From: an uncultured Bacteroidales bacterium
GTDB lineage: Bacteria > Bacteroidota > Bacteroidia > Bacteroidales > WCHB1-69
Direction of reading: 5' to 3'
Length of the DNA: 64,000 bases
Assembly: GCA_946186495.1 (NCBI GenBank)
Contig: CAMHNQ010000005.1
Location: forward strand, 27,703 to 91,702
How positions within the stretch are numbered: position 1 is the stretch's first letter; the number at the start of each line of letters is the position of its first letter. Below the pieces are notes generated by a model that made no database searches, was not told where the DNA came from, and worked only from the letters and a program-made list of their open reading frames with translations. The translations under genes and the position numbers were made by a program. Positions 63,857 through 64,000 of the stretch are shown one piece after another.

Positions 63857-64000
63857 TTGGTTATTGGTTGTTGGTTTATGGTTTATAGTTTATGGTTTAT
63901 TGGTTATTGGTTATTGGTTATTGGTTATTGGTTGTTGGTTGTTGGTTGTTGATTGTTGGTTGTTGATTGTTGGTTGTTGATTGTTGGTTGTTGATTGTTG
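63857..64000. repeat. Long heptad array (TTGGTTA/TTGGTTG/ATGGTTT/TTGATTG)
   Basis: About 20 units of mainly 7 bp run to the edge of the window, starting with TTGGTTA and TTGGTTG, passing through ATGGTTT and returning to TTGGTTG and TTGATTG. It is the longest heptad array in the window and probably continues beyond it. Confidence 0.9.

Larger units (their letters stand above)
63489..64000. other. Upstream region of the giant gene
   Basis: No gene is visible. The stretch holds a copy of the intergenic repeat family (63518-63656), the promoter (63738-63767) and a long heptad array (63857-64000). Confidence 0.75.

Noticed and set aside
63857..64000. CRISPR array
   Set aside because: Units are 7 bp with no spacers; it is a simple tandem array.

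Overview
The window looks like a chromosomal piece of a Bacteroidales (Bacteroidota) genome. The evidence is Bacteroidota-type promoters (TAnnTTTG -7 boxes) in front of at least nine transcription units, type IX secretion (T9SS) C-terminal sorting domains on two secreted proteins, SprB, MBG, InlB and FISUMP repeat modules, and the sequences of the spc/alpha ribosomal genes. The genus cannot be read from the sequence. No rRNA, tRNA or CRISPR array was seen.

Layout. 83-3796 (minus): an NtrC-type two-component system followed by a LolD/MacB-type ABC ATPase. A consensus sigma-54 promoter and a pair of 17-bp operator-like sites precede the regulator gene, and a second site pair precedes the ABC gene. 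4277-8782 (plus): two secreted zinc peptidases (M6, M16) in one transcription unit. 8994-12081: a hypothetical gene split by an in-frame TGA, an AAA-ATPase/nuclease-fold gene, and a truncated DUF4143 gene. 12194-16951 (plus): a secreted pair of unknown function, then a LytTR regulator overlapping a membrane-anchored NAGPA-like protein. A CATTTCAT-type LytTR direct repeat lies in front of the first gene. 16996-24647 (minus): an ATP-grasp enzyme, then the distal spc/alpha ribosomal cluster rpmD-rplO-secY-map-infA-rpmJ-rpsM-rpsK-rpsD-rpoA-rplQ, which starts abruptly at rpmD. 25076-30914 (minus): a TonB/OmpA-like protein, a polysaccharide flippase and leuS. 31013-37717 (minus): a 2234-residue T9SS-secreted Ig-like repeat protein. 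37718-38940: a gene-poor stretch with remnants of a DUF559 gene and a small inverted-repeat element. 38941-39687: a GT2 glycosyltransferase. 39765-63488 (minus): one 7907-residue surface protein made of a Gly-rich domain, about 16 InlB-type repeats, a long SprB/Ig/HYR-like region, about 23 MBG-type repeats and a C-terminal FISUMP domain.

The intergenic DNA is unusual. Tandem arrays of exactly 7 bp, but of different sequence, recur at eight or more loci, and a GC-rich intergenic hairpin element recurs at least four times. Two convergent genes end inside one heptad array, and another array encodes part of the signal peptide of the giant protein. The most testable new ideas are the two local regulatory circuits (the sigma-54 regulator with its paired operators, and the LytTR regulator with its repeat) and the uncharacterised four-gene secreted/LytTR/NAGPA-like cluster.
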